A stretch of 38,586 bases of DNA from Ramlibacter sp. (GTDB taxonomy: Bacteria > Pseudomonadota > Gammaproteobacteria > Burkholderiales > Burkholderiaceae_C). Where the stretch lies: assembly GCA_030695945.1 (NCBI GenBank), contig JAUYOG010000033.1, positions 1 to 38,586 of the forward strand. Reading direction: 5' to 3'. Shown here piece after piece: positions 28,120-37,529 of the stretch. Under the pieces are notes generated by a model. That model saw nothing but the letters and a program-made list of their open reading frames with translations. It did no database searches and had not been told where the DNA came from. How positions within the stretch are numbered: the stretch's first letter is position 1; every line of letters starts with the position of its first letter. The position numbers were made by a program, and so were the translations under genes.

Positions 28120-29562
28120 TCAGCGGTCAGCCGCCGGTGGAGCAAGCACCTTGCCTCGCAGCAGCGGCCATTGCAGCGGTGCCGCGGCCTTGCGCGCCGA
28201 GAGCGGCGCGGCAGCCCCCGGCGCCGGACAGGCGCCCGTGTCGGCGTAAACCAGCGCGGCCCACAGCAGCCGCTCGGCCGGCGCGCCCAGCCCATGGTCG
28301 AAATCGTCGGCCAGGTCGCAGGTGGGCGCGAAGCCGTTGGCGTAGTCGCCGAAGCCCAGCGCATTGACCCCCTGGAACTCGATCGGGAAATACGAAAACC
28401 CGCAGTTGTCGCGTCGGCTGAAACCATAGGGTTTGCCGCAGGTCGCCTTGCCGACGATGACCACCTCGACGCCCACGCCGCGCAGGCTGTTGACGATCGA
28501 CTCGCTGGCCGAACAGGTGCCGGCGCTGGTGAGCAGGAAGACGCGCGGCAGCCCGAGGCGTGGCAGCGGTGTGCCTTCCGGGGACCCGGTTTCGCCGAAT
28601 TGCACTGCGCCGGAGAACCGCAGGACGGATGCGTCGGTCTCGGCGGGCCGTTTGTCGTTGAAGCGCAATTGCTCGAAGACCCGGCCATCGGCGGCGGTGT
28701 CTGCCAGCATCGACGAGAGCGCCAGCGCGGGGTAGAGGTAGCCGCCGCCGTTGTAGCGCAGGTCCAGCACGACGTCCTGCACGCCGGCGGCCTGGGCGGC
28801 CTGGATTGCGGGAATCAACTTGTCCTGCGCGCCAACCGTGTGGGCATTGAACAGCAGGTAGGCCACCTTGCGGCCCGCCGGCGACGCCAGCGTCTGCACC
28901 AGCGGCAGGGGGTCTTCCTGCACGGCTGCCGATTCCAGCGTGACCGTGTACGTTTGTGCACCCGGCGCCGTGCGGTACACGAAGCTGACGGTGGCGGGCG
29001 CGTTGGGAAACCAGGACGCGTTCGGGGTCAGCACCTGGACCAACTCGCCGCCGCGCGCAAGTCCTGCCGCCAGCGCGGGCGAACCCGCGTCGACGAAGGC
29101 GACCCGCTGCCGGCCCTGGGTATCCGTCTCCCATCGCACGCCATAGCCGACGTTGCTGCCCGTCAGCAGGCTGTCGGCGTCCTGGGTGCTGGCGATGAAG
29201 CTGAAGCGATCCTTGGGCTGTCCCGCGGGGTCGAGCAGGGGGGTGAGCAGGCTGTAGAAGTAATCGTCGATGCGCGAGTAATTGGCGGCGTTCACCGACG
29301 GCATCTCGGCATACCAGAGATACCTCTCGTTGAGGTGGGCGCGGGTGAACTGCTTCATGGCATCCGGCGTGCAGATGCCCGCGACCGCGGCGGAAGTCCC
29401 CGGCTGGGCTGAAGGCGTGCCCTCCTCGCCCGCGCAGACGGGGGCGCTGCCGCTGACGCATGCGCCGGGGCTGCCGCCGCCGCCGCCGCACGCCGCGGCG
29501 AGGGCGGTGGCCAGGATGGACGCCGCCAGGGCCCGCCAACGCGGCAGGGAGAAAAGTCTCAT
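28120..29562 (-). CDS. S41-family (C-terminal processing) peptidase lipoprotein
   Basis: A 480-residue exported protease. The signal ends in a lipobox (ATALAAAC then GGGGGS), so it is probably anchored in a membrane facing the periplasm. A PDZ-like region is suggested around residues 130-215 (VGYGVRWE...GSPALAAGLARGGELVQV). The S41 core follows: DVVLDLRYNGGGYL, then the nucleophile serine in TSAGTCSASESIVNSLRG and the probable catalytic lysine in GKATCGKPYG. Several extra cysteines in the N-terminal and C-terminal parts could form disulfides. GGAG precedes ATG 29562. A start is 48 bases downstream of the RF3 stop on the same strand. Confidence 0.88.
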   Translation of the reverse strand: MRLFSLPRWRALAASILATALAAACGGGGGSPGACVSGSAPVCAGEEGTPSAQPGTSAAVAGICTPDAMKQFTRAHLNERYLWYAEMPSVNAANYSRIDDYFYSLLTPLLDPAGQPKDRFSFIASTQDADSLLTGSNVGYGVRWETDTQGRQRVAFVDAGSPALAAGLARGGELVQVLTPNASWFPNAPATVSFVYRTAPGAQTYTVTLESAAVQEDPLPLVQTLASPAGRKVAYLLFNAHTVGAQDKLIPAIQAAQAAGVQDVVLDLRYNGGGYLYPALALSSMLADTAADGRVFEQLRFNDKRPAETDASVLRFSGAVQFGETGSPEGTPLPRLGLPRVFLLTSAGTCSASESIVNSLRGVGVEVVIVGKATCGKPYGFSRRDNCGFSYFPIEFQGVNALGFGDYANGFAPTCDLADDFDHGLGAPAERLLWAALVYADTGACPAPGAAAPLSARKAAAPLQWPLLRGKVLAPPAADR

Positions 29563-29610
29563 TGCCGGCTCCGCTTCATCAGCATCGGGCCATTATCCAT
29601 GGGGGTCGCG

Positions 29611-31248
29611 TCAACCCGAGTTGTGCAACGCGAGCCCGGCGTGTTCGCGCAGCGGATGGAAGTGGATCTTCGGGAAGCGCTCCTGCGCCAGCCGCACGTC
29701 GTAGGGCGAGGTGCACAGGAAAGCCAGCGCATTGGCCGCGTCCAGCGCCATGCGTTGCGGATAGGCATCGACGAAGGCCCGCAGTTCGGCCGGCGTGTCG
29801 GCGGTGATCCAGCGCGCGCCCGTGTACTGGCAGCCCTCGAGGCGCACATCCGCGTCGTACTCGGCCTTCAGGCGGTGCTGTACGACTTCGAACTGCAGCT
29901 GCCCGACCGCGCCCAGCAGCATCGGGCCGCCGATTTGCGGGCGGAAGACCTGGATCGCGCCTTCCTCGCCCAGCTGTGCCAGGCCCTGCTGCAGCTGCTT
30001 GGTGCGCAGCGGGTTCTTCAGGATCACGGTCATGAACAGCTCGGGCGCGAAGAACGGCAGCCCGGTGAACTGCAGGTTGGCGCCGTCGGTGATCGTGTCG
30101 CCCAACTGCACGCCGCCGTGCGTGGTGAAACCGATGATGTCGCCGGCGTAGGCCTCGTCCACGGCCTCGCGCCGCTGAGAGAGGAACGTCACGACCGACG
30201 TCGGCCGCAACTCCTTGCCGGTGCGCTGCACCTTGAGCTTCATGCCCGGCGTGTACTTGCCCGAAGCCATGCGAACGAATGCGATGCGGTCGCGGTGGTT
30301 GGCGTCCATGTTGGCCTGGACCTTGAACACGACGCCCGAGAAATTCGCATCATCGGGCTGGATCGCCTTGTCCACGACCTGACGGTTGACGACGAGGTGG
30401 CTCATGCGCGGTCCGGGCGAGGGCGCCAGGTCCACCAGCGCCTCCAGCACCTCCATCACCCCGAAGTTGTTGACCCCGGAGCCGAAGAACACCGGCGTCT
30501 GCCTGCCCGCCAGGAACGCCTCGTGGTCCCAGTGCGGCGAGGCGCCGACGGCCAGCTCCATGCTCTGCTCGGCAGTTTCGAACTCGTGGCCGAAACGCTT
30601 GATCAGGGTGTCGCGGTCCGACAGCGGAATGGTCTCGAAATCCTGCGGACGCCTTTCGCTGCCCGACTCGAACACCGTCATCGTCTTCGTGCGCAGGTTC
30701 ATGATCCCGCCGAAGCTCTTGCCTTGGCCGACGGGCCAGGTCATCGGTACGCAAGGCATGCCCAGTTCGCGCTCGACTTCGTCCAGAATGTCCAGCGGCT
30801 CCCGCACTTCGCGGTCCATCTTGTTGACGAAGGTGATGATGGGCGTGTCGCGCTGCCGGCAAACCTCGATCAGCCGGCGCGTCTGCGCTTCCACGCCGTT
30901 CGCCGCGTCGATCACCATCAGCGCCGAATCGACGGCGGTGAGCACGCGGTAGGTGTCTTCCGAGAAGTCCTTGTGGCCGGGCGTGTCCAGCAGGTTGATC
31001 ACGTGGTCGCGGTACAGCATCTGCATGACCGAGCTGGCCACGGAGATCCCGCGCTGCTTCTCGATTTCCATCCAGTCGGATGTGGCGTGGCGGGAGGCCT
31101 TGCGCGCCTTCACGGAGCCGGCGATCTGGATCGCGCCCGAGAACAGCAGCAGCTTCTCCGTCAGCGTGGTCTTGCCCGCGTCGGGGTGGGAAATGATGGC
31201 AAAGGTGCGGCGGCGCCGGGTTTCGGCGGCAAAGGGCGAGGCGGACAA
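29611..31248 (-). CDS. prfC: Peptide chain release factor 3
   Basis: RF3 is a translational GTPase that removes RF1/RF2 from the ribosome after termination. GTPase motifs are complete: G1 SHPDAGKTTL, G2 region QRGISVASSVM, G3 DTPGHKDF, G4 NKMDRE. The C-terminal portion contains the RF3-specific HRDRIAFVRMASGKYTPGM, GGPMLLGAVGQLQFEVVQHRL and KIHFHPLREHAG blocks, separating it from EF-G. The start is a TTG at 31248, preferred because GGAG lies six bases upstream and it gives the family N terminus (SASPFAAETRRRRTFAIISHP; 545 aa); the frame also opens at GTG 31296. Confidence 0.95.
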   Translation of the reverse strand: MSASPFAAETRRRRTFAIISHPDAGKTTLTEKLLLFSGAIQIAGSVKARKASRHATSDWMEIEKQRGISVASSVMQMLYRDHVINLLDTPGHKDFSEDTYRVLTAVDSALMVIDAANGVEAQTRRLIEVCRQRDTPIITFVNKMDREVREPLDILDEVERELGMPCVPMTWPVGQGKSFGGIMNLRTKTMTVFESGSERRPQDFETIPLSDRDTLIKRFGHEFETAEQSMELAVGASPHWDHEAFLAGRQTPVFFGSGVNNFGVMEVLEALVDLAPSPGPRMSHLVVNRQVVDKAIQPDDANFSGVVFKVQANMDANHRDRIAFVRMASGKYTPGMKLKVQRTGKELRPTSVVTFLSQRREAVDEAYAGDIIGFTTHGGVQLGDTITDGANLQFTGLPFFAPELFMTVILKNPLRTKQLQQGLAQLGEEGAIQVFRPQIGGPMLLGAVGQLQFEVVQHRLKAEYDADVRLEGCQYTGARWITADTPAELRAFVDAYPQRMALDAANALAFLCTSPYDVRLAQERFPKIHFHPLREHAGLALHNSG

Positions 31249-31321
31249 GGGAAACTCCGGGAGGACAGCGCGCGGGGCACGGACAAGGCACCGCACAACC
31301 CCCTATTGTGCCGGTTGGGTT

Positions 31322-32392
31322 TCAGGATTTCCTGCCGAAGATCCTGGACAGCTCGAACGGGGTCGCTACTTCGAGCTGGTCGTAGCGGCAGTCCGCGGGC
31401 GGCTTGTCGGGGCGCCAGCGCAGGAATACGGCCGCATGGCGGAAGCGGTCGCCCTGCAGGTGGTCGTACTTCACTTCGCACACTCGTTCGGGCCGCACAG
31501 CCTCCCAGGACAGGTCCTTGCCGGCGCTCCAGCGGCTCTGGCCGCCGGGCAGGCGCGCAGCGGACTCGCCGGCGCTGGCCCAGTTTTCCCAGGGGTGGCC
31601 CTTCAGCGCGTCCTTGCGCAGCGGCGCCAGTTCTTCGGCGAGCTGCCTGCGCATCGCCATGGTGAAGGCCGAAGCGACGCCGACGTGATGCAGAACGCCC
31701 GCGTCGTCATGGAGGCCGAGCAGCAGCGAGGCCACCGCGTCCTGCGTATCCCGGTACCAGCGGAAGCCCGCCACGACGCAGTCGGCCGTGCGCACGTGCT
31801 TGACCTTGAGCATGGTGCGCTTGCCGGGCTGGTAGGGCGCGGCCTCGGGCTTGGCGATGACGCCGTCCAGGCCGGCGCCTTCGAATTGCTCCAGCCATTG
31901 CTCGGCGACCGCGCGGTCACGCGTGGCAGGCGTCAGGTACACCGGCTTGGCCACCCGGCCCAGCAGGCGCTCGAGCCGGATGCGGCGTTCCGACTGGGGC
32001 AGCCCCATGGTCGAGCGGCCGCCCGCGGCCAGCAGGTCGAAGGCGACGAAGGCCGCGGGCGTTTCCTTCGCGAGCTTGGCCACGCGCGACGCCGCGGGGT
32101 GCAGGCGCTGCTGCAAAGCGTCGAAATCGAGACCCGACCCGGTGACCACCACGATCTCGCCGTCGACCACGCAGCCCTTGGGCAGCGCCGCGGCCAGCGC
32201 GGTCTCGAGTTCGGGGAAGTAACGGTTGAGCGGGCGCAGGTCGCGGCTCTGGAGATGGGCCGCGTCGCCGCTGCGAAAGACGATTGCGCGAAAGCCGTCC
32301 CACTTGGGTTCAAACAGGAAGCCGTCGCCTTGCGGAAGCTCATCGGCGATCTTTGCCAGCATCGGCTCGATGGGTGGAACCGGCAGCGTCAT
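31322..32392 (-). CDS. ATP-dependent DNA ligase (LigC/LigD ligase-domain type)
   Basis: A 356-residue stand-alone ATP-dependent ligase. The nucleotidyl-transfer motif is FEPKWDGFRA with the adenylated Lys30; motif III-like VVDGEIVV, motif IV DGVIAKP and motif V MLKVKHVRTADCVV follow in order, then an OB-fold ending KYDHLQGDRFRHAAVFLRWRPDK. It resembles LigC of mycobacteria in length. There is no Ku, polymerase or nuclease domain here, so a role in end joining is only possible; repair ligation is a fair general guess. It overlaps the stop of the upstream cysteine-rich gene (ATGA), so the two are expressed together. Confidence 0.92.
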   Translation of the reverse strand: MTLPVPPIEPMLAKIADELPQGDGFLFEPKWDGFRAIVFRSGDAAHLQSRDLRPLNRYFPELETALAAALPKGCVVDGEIVVVTGSGLDFDALQQRLHPAASRVAKLAKETPAAFVAFDLLAAGGRSTMGLPQSERRIRLERLLGRVAKPVYLTPATRDRAVAEQWLEQFEGAGLDGVIAKPEAAPYQPGKRTMLKVKHVRTADCVVAGFRWYRDTQDAVASLLLGLHDDAGVLHHVGVASAFTMAMRRQLAEELAPLRKDALKGHPWENWASAGESAARLPGGQSRWSAGKDLSWEAVRPERVCEVKYDHLQGDRFRHAAVFLRWRPDKPPADCRYDQLEVATPFELSRIFGRKS

Positions 32393-32949
32393 TTCATGCA
32401 GATGTTGCCGGCCAGCTGGCCATTGTCCACCATGGAATAGCAGCCCTCGATCCGGCTCGTGGGCCGGCAGCGGCCCACGACTTCGGTGCCTGCCGGGACC
32501 GTCGGCCCGCGGTACACGCAGCCATAGATGCAGTCGCCCTGGTTCTTGCACGGCTTGTTGGCGTCGGAGGCCGCGCGGACAGGCGCCTTGGCGGTGGCCG
32601 TGCCGGGCTGGCAGAAGGGCATGGCTGAGCCTGGCGGCCCCCAGGCGCCCCCCGCGCCGGTGCATTGGCGCGCCGTCGCGGCCGGCGAAACCTGCGCCAC
32701 GCACAGTCCGCCCGCCGGTGCGGCCGCCATGGGTGTCCAGGCGCCGCGCAGCCGCAGGCATTCTTCCCGACTCCACGGCGTCTGGCAGGATGCCTGCCAG
32801 GTGCCACGGTTCGCCAGCCACGCGCCGCCAAGCGCGGTGCATTCCTCGCGCGTGTCGACGAAGGCCGGCGCGCCGCCGGCGGGTTGGGCCCAGGCCGCCG
32901 CGCCGATGAGCCAGCCGGCCAGAAGGACAAGGAGCGATCGCGCCATCAT
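32389..32949 (-). CDS. Cysteine-rich secreted protein, unknown function
   Basis: A 186-residue protein with an N-terminal Sec signal (MMARSLLVLLAGWLIGAAAWAQ). The mature part has twelve cysteines, in pairs such as EECTALGGAW/EECLRLRGAW, PCKNQGDCIYGC and GRC...EGC, suggesting repeated disulfide-bonded modules of about 30 residues. The repeated GGAW/RGAW and ECxxLxG pattern shows an internal repeat. I do not recognise a family. It starts after a GGGGG ribosome-binding site and its stop overlaps the DNA ligase start (ATGA), an unexpected pairing of an exported protein with a DNA repair enzyme. ATG 32946 is an equal alternative start. Confidence 0.78.
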   Translation of the reverse strand: MMARSLLVLLAGWLIGAAAWAQPAGGAPAFVDTREECTALGGAWLANRGTWQASCQTPWSREECLRLRGAWTPMAAAPAGGLCVAQVSPAATARQCTGAGGAWGPPGSAMPFCQPGTATAKAPVRAASDANKPCKNQGDCIYGCVYRGPTVPAGTEVVGRCRPTSRIEGCYSMVDNGQLAGNICMK

Positions 32950-32983
32950 TGCCCCCAGTCTAGCGCCGCCACGCGCCGGTTGG

Positions 32984-32989
32984 TACAAT
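32984..32989 (+). promoter_or_regulatory. -10 element of the ahcY operon
   Basis: TACAAT at 32984-32989 would start transcription near 32996, right at the first helix of the SAH riboswitch. No good -35 hexamer is seen at the usual distance. Confidence 0.5.
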
Positions 32990-32997
32990 TCGCGCCA

Positions 32998-33080
32998 TCC
33001 GAGGAGCGTTGCAGCGCCGTTCAGGCGTGAGGCTCGGAAATCATCGCAACGACGCTCACCCACTGTTCCGTGAGGTGAGC
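32998..33080 (+). ncRNA. S-adenosylhomocysteine (SAH) riboswitch
   Basis: The conserved SAH-aptamer pattern is directly visible: CCGAGGAGCG(T)TGCAGC, then AGGCTCGG, then TCGCAACGACGCTCACC. The stem GAGCGTTGC (33004-33012) pairs with GCAACGACGCTC (33046-33057, one bulge), and CCGAG (32999-33003) pairs with CTCGG (33033-33037). Immediately downstream GGTGAGC (33074-33080) can pair with GCTCACC (33054-33060), competing with the aptamer stem. Known SAH riboswitches turn on ahcY and related genes when SAH accumulates; ahcY is 65 bases downstream. Confidence 0.9.
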
Positions 33081-33145
33081 CCCTTCCGCAAGGCATCCCG
33101 GCACCGGCACGGTGGGTTTCGAAACCATTTGTTTTTGGAGCCGAC

Positions 33146-34579
<1,434 letters not shown>

Positions 34580-34580
34580 G

Positions 34581-35327
34581 GTGCGGATCGACCAACTCCT
34601 CGTCGAACGGGGCCTCGCGACCTCGCGGTCGCAGGCCCAGCGCCTGATCGCGTCGGGTGTGCGCTGGCTGGACCGCGGCGACTGGAAGACCGTGGCCAAG
34701 AACGGCGACGAAGTCCCGGCCGACGCGCAAGTCGAGCTGCTCGACCTCGCGGAGGCGCGTTACGTCTCGCGCGGCGGGCTCAAGCTCGAGGGCGCGTTGA
34801 AGGCCAGCGGCGTCGACGTCGCGGGCAAGCTGTGCCTGGATGTGGGCCAGTCCACCGGCGGCTTCACCGACTGCCTGCTGCAGCAGGGCGCGCTTCGCGT
34901 GACGGGCGTCGACGTGGGCACCGGCCAGTTGCACGACAACCTGCGCCAGGATCCGCGCGTGGTCGCGCTCGAGAAGATCAACGCGCGGGAACTCTCCGCC
35001 GAACAGGCCGGTGACGATTTCGACCTCGTCACCGGCGATCTCTCGTTCATCTCGTCCACGCTGGTGCTGCCTGCTCTGGTTCCCCTGTTGAAGGACGGCG
35101 GCGCCTTGCTGATGCTCATCAAGCCGCAGTTCGAGTTGCAGCCGGGGCAGGTCGGCAAACGCGGCATCGTCACCGACAGCGCGCTGTATGCCGTGGTCGA
35201 AAAGCGGATCCGCGATTGCTGCGCGGAGCTGGGCCTCGTGGTGAAGGGCTGGTACGACAGCCCCGTCACCGGCGGCGACGGCAACCGCGAGTTCTTCGTT
35301 TACGCCATCAAGGAAGGGACCGCATGA
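34581..35327 (+). CDS. tlyA: TlyA-family rRNA methyltransferase (S4 + FtsJ domains)
   Basis: A 248-residue protein with an N-terminal S4 RNA-binding domain (VRIDQLLVERGLATSRSQAQRLI, about 1-65) and an FtsJ-type methyltransferase domain. SAM-binding motif I is CLDVGQSTGGFTDCLLQQGA; FDLVTGDLSFIS and LIKPQFE continue the fold. TlyA of mycobacteria methylates 2'-O of 16S and 23S rRNA and some homologues were called haemolysins. Start is GTG 34581, one base after the ahcY stop, so it is cotranscribed with ahcY and would come under the SAH riboswitch, fitting a SAM consumer. Confidence 0.88.
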   Translation: MRIDQLLVERGLATSRSQAQRLIASGVRWLDRGDWKTVAKNGDEVPADAQVELLDLAEARYVSRGGLKLEGALKASGVDVAGKLCLDVGQSTGGFTDCLLQQGALRVTGVDVGTGQLHDNLRQDPRVVALEKINARELSAEQAGDDFDLVTGDLSFISSTLVLPALVPLLKDGGALLMLIKPQFELQPGQVGKRGIVTDSALYAVVEKRIRDCCAELGLVVKGWYDSPVTGGDGNREFFVYAIKEGTA

Positions 35328-36154
35328 GTCTCCCGATCAGTTTTGAGTTCTTCCCGCCCAAGACACTTGAAGGCGCGGCGAAGCTGCGCGTTGCGCGCAA
35401 GGCGTTGTATTCCCTGAAGCCGGAGTTCTGCTCGGTCACGTACGGCGCGGGCGGCTCGACGCAGGAGGGCACCTTCGGCACGGTTGGCGAAATCCTGGCC
35501 GAGGGCGTGAACGCGGCGTCGCACTTCTCCTGCATCGGCGCCACCCGCGATTCGGTGCGCGAACAACTCGCGATCCTGCGCAAGATGGGCGTGAAGCGCC
35601 TGGTCGCGTTGCGCGGGGACCTCCCCAGCGGGTACGGCACTGGCGGCGAGTTCCAATACGCCAGCGATCTGGTGGCCTTCATCCGCGCCGAAACCGGCGA
35701 TGACTTCCGCATCGAAGTCGCGTGCTACCCGGAGGTGCATCCGCAGGCGCGCTCGCCGGAGGCGGACCTGCAGGCCTTCGCCACCAAGATTCGCGCGGGC
35801 GCCGATTCGGCGATCACGCAGTATTTCTTCAACGCGGATTCCTACTTCCGGTTCGTCGAAGAGGCGGACTGCATCGGGGTCCATGTGCCGGTGGTACCGG
35901 GCGTCATGCCGATCACGAGTTCGACGCAGTTGATGCGTTTTTCCGATGCATGCGGCGCAGAGATCCCCCGATGGATCCGCTTGCGGTTGCAGAGTTTCGG
36001 CGACGACAGTGCGTCCATCAAGTCGTTCGGGCTCGATGTGGTGACGCAGTTGTGTGAGCAGTTGGTGGCCGGCGGCGCGCCGGGCTTGCACTTTTATACG
36101 ATGAACCAGGCCCCGGCGAGTATCGAAATTTGCCGTAGGCTGGAATTGCCATGA
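35324..36154 (+). CDS. metF: Methylenetetrahydrofolate reductase
   Basis: A 276-residue FAD-dependent reductase that makes 5-methyl-THF for methionine synthesis. The family start ISFEFFPPKT is present with the catalytic Glu in FEFFPP, followed by SVTYGAGGST, HFSCIGATRDSVREQL, LVALRGDLPSG, EVACYPEVHPQA and ITQYFFNADSYFRF, in the normal order. PVVPGVMPI and the C-terminal GAPGLHFYTMNQA close the barrel. The start overlaps the tlyA stop (ATGA). Together with ahcY it recycles homocysteine to methionine, so its place behind an SAH riboswitch makes metabolic sense. Confidence 0.96.
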   Translation: MSLPISFEFFPPKTLEGAAKLRVARKALYSLKPEFCSVTYGAGGSTQEGTFGTVGEILAEGVNAASHFSCIGATRDSVREQLAILRKMGVKRLVALRGDLPSGYGTGGEFQYASDLVAFIRAETGDDFRIEVACYPEVHPQARSPEADLQAFATKIRAGADSAITQYFFNADSYFRFVEEADCIGVHVPVVPGVMPITSSTQLMRFSDACGAEIPRWIRLRLQSFGDDSASIKSFGLDVVTQLCEQLVAGGAPGLHFYTMNQAPASIEICRRLELP

Positions 36155-36642
36155 GGATGTGCTTGCCCGCTGTGCTGTGGCTTTCCCTGGGCCTGGCCTG
36201 CGGCGGCGCGCTGGCCCAGGAGGCGCCCGAGGCGCGGGAGGCAGGCGCGCGTGCGGCTCAGTACGAAGGCGAGGCAGCACCTGGCGTCGTGCCGGACATG
36301 GCAGAACGGGAGGTCGGCAAGGGGCTCGCGTCATGGTACGGCAAGGGGTTCCACGGCCGGCACACCGCCAGCGGCGAGCGCTTCGACATGCATGCGCTGA
36401 CCGCCGCCCATCCCACGCTGCCCTTCGGCACCCTGGTACGCGTGCGCAGTCTGGAGGATGGCCGCACGGTGGACGTGCGCATCAACGACCGCGGCCCCTG
36501 GATCAAGCGCCGCGTGATCGACCTGAGTCGCGCCGCCGCCGACGCGCTGGGCCTGATCGACCTGGGAACCGGCACCCGCCGGGTCGTGCTCAGCGTGCTT
36601 TCGGCCGGCGACAAGAAAGACCGTCCGCCGCCGTCGCGCTGA
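36151..36642 (+). CDS. rlpA: RlpA-like septal ring lytic transglycosylase
   Basis: A 163-residue exported protein with an N-terminal signal peptide (MRMCLPAVLWLSLGLACGGALAQ). The double-psi beta-barrel is clear: GLASWYGKGFHGRHTASGERFD, ALTAAHPTLPFGTLVRV, then VRINDRGPWIKRRVIDLSRAAADAL, with the conserved Glu, His and Asp of RlpA glycan cleavage. No C-terminal SPOR domain is present, so septal targeting is not assured. A cysteine in the signal region (LACGGA) could be a lipobox. The ATG overlaps the metF stop (ATGA), joining it to the riboswitch-led operon. The LuxR gene converges six bases away. Confidence 0.88.
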   Translation: MRMCLPAVLWLSLGLACGGALAQEAPEAREAGARAAQYEGEAAPGVVPDMAEREVGKGLASWYGKGFHGRHTASGERFDMHALTAAHPTLPFGTLVRVRSLEDGRTVDVRINDRGPWIKRRVIDLSRAAADALGLIDLGTGTRRVVLSVLSAGDKKDRPPPSR

Positions 36643-36648
36643 ATCTCT

Positions 36649-37335
36649 CTATTGAAACCGGGTTGGCGTTCCCAACTCCCTCGCGTTCGCGGCAACCGGG
36701 AAGTTCGACAGGAAAACCTTGTACCTGCCGCTTTTGTGCAGCTTGACATAGATGTGGTGAAGGTGCGTTTTCACCGTCTTGTCGCTGATACTCAACTGCC
36801 GGGCGATTTCCTTGTTGCTCAGGGCGCTGCCAAGCAAAACGACGATTTCCCGCTCGCGTGGCGTGAGCAGCTCCTGATCTTCGAGCAAGCTCGCCGTGAC
36901 GACAGGTTCGGCCTCGATCTGGCTGCGCAGAGCCTGCAACAATGCGGTTCGCCCGAACCATGGCTCTCCCTGGTGCACGGTCGCCACTGCCTTCGCGTAA
37001 AGTGAGGGCTCGCACGACTTCAAGAGGCAGCCGCTCGCGCCACGCTGGATGAATCCGATGATCATCAGGGGCGTGCAGACATCGCAAAGCATCAGCACGC
37101 GAGTGCCGGCACTCACGCGTTCGAGTTGTGCAAGGACGTTCCACGAATTCTCCGCCTCGCCCTCGACGTGCTCCAGCAACAGGATGTCCGGCTTGGCGAG
37201 GGCGGCCCTGTACAGAACGTGCGCAAGATCGGTAACCTCGGCAGTTATCCGGTTGTCGATCGTCGGGATGACGGTTGTGAACAGGGCGAGGATTTTCTGC
37301 TTGTTGAGGCAGGCCGCAAGCACCTTGATCTGCAT
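36649..37335 (-). CDS. LuxR-family regulator with degenerate receiver domain (paralogue 1)
   Basis: A 228-residue DNA-binding regulator. The C-terminal helix-turn-helix is LTPREREIVVLLGSALSNKEIARQLSISDKTVKTHLHHIYVKL (about residues 157-200). The N-terminal 120 residues look like a receiver fold (MQIKVLAACLN..., AKPDILLLEHVEGE, RVLMLCDV, GASGCLLKS), but the phosphoacceptor position is Glu55 instead of Asp and the first acidic pair is lacking, though the Lys is kept. It is probably not phosphorylated and either constitutively active or ligand-controlled. ATG 37335 gives the same MQIK start as the paralogue upstream; the frame also opens at 37392. The local base composition is less GC-rich than neighbouring genes. 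Confidence 0.85.
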   Translation of the reverse strand: MQIKVLAACLNKQKILALFTTVIPTIDNRITAEVTDLAHVLYRAALAKPDILLLEHVEGEAENSWNVLAQLERVSAGTRVLMLCDVCTPLMIIGFIQRGASGCLLKSCEPSLYAKAVATVHQGEPWFGRTALLQALRSQIEAEPVVTASLLEDQELLTPREREIVVLLGSALSNKEIARQLSISDKTVKTHLHHIYVKLHKSGRYKVFLSNFPVAANARELGTPTRFQ

Positions 37336-37493
37336 TTGATGAGCCTTGAATTGTTGGTCGCTCTGTTGCAAAAAAAAGCGTAGCAGAAACATTCGCTCAT
37401 CCAGAATCGTAATTTTCGGAAGAGCTCCTAATGCCGTGACAAGTTGGCCCTTCCCTCCTCGGCTGCGGCCCCGAACGATGTTTTTGCGATACG

Positions 37494-37516
37494 GCCGAGC
37501 GAGCCAGTAGCTCGGC
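37494..37516. other. Inverted repeat between the two LuxR genes
   Basis: GCCGAGC (37494-37500) and GCTCGGC (37510-37516) are perfect inverted arms, just after the stop of paralogue 2 on the minus strand. It could act as a weak terminator; an A/T-run beyond it is not close. The rest of 37336-37529 holds no gene I can see. Confidence 0.4.
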
Positions 37517-37529
37517 TGTTATCGCGAGG

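Noticed and set aside
28110..28688. Upstream extension of the HAD phosphatase frame by about 190 codons
   Set aside because: It lies entirely within the S41 protease gene on the same strand, and its sequence has no domain features; the HAD motif begins after 28109.
36643..36648. A terminator between the convergent rlpA and LuxR genes
   Set aside because: Only six bases separate the stops and no inverted repeat with a T-run is visible.
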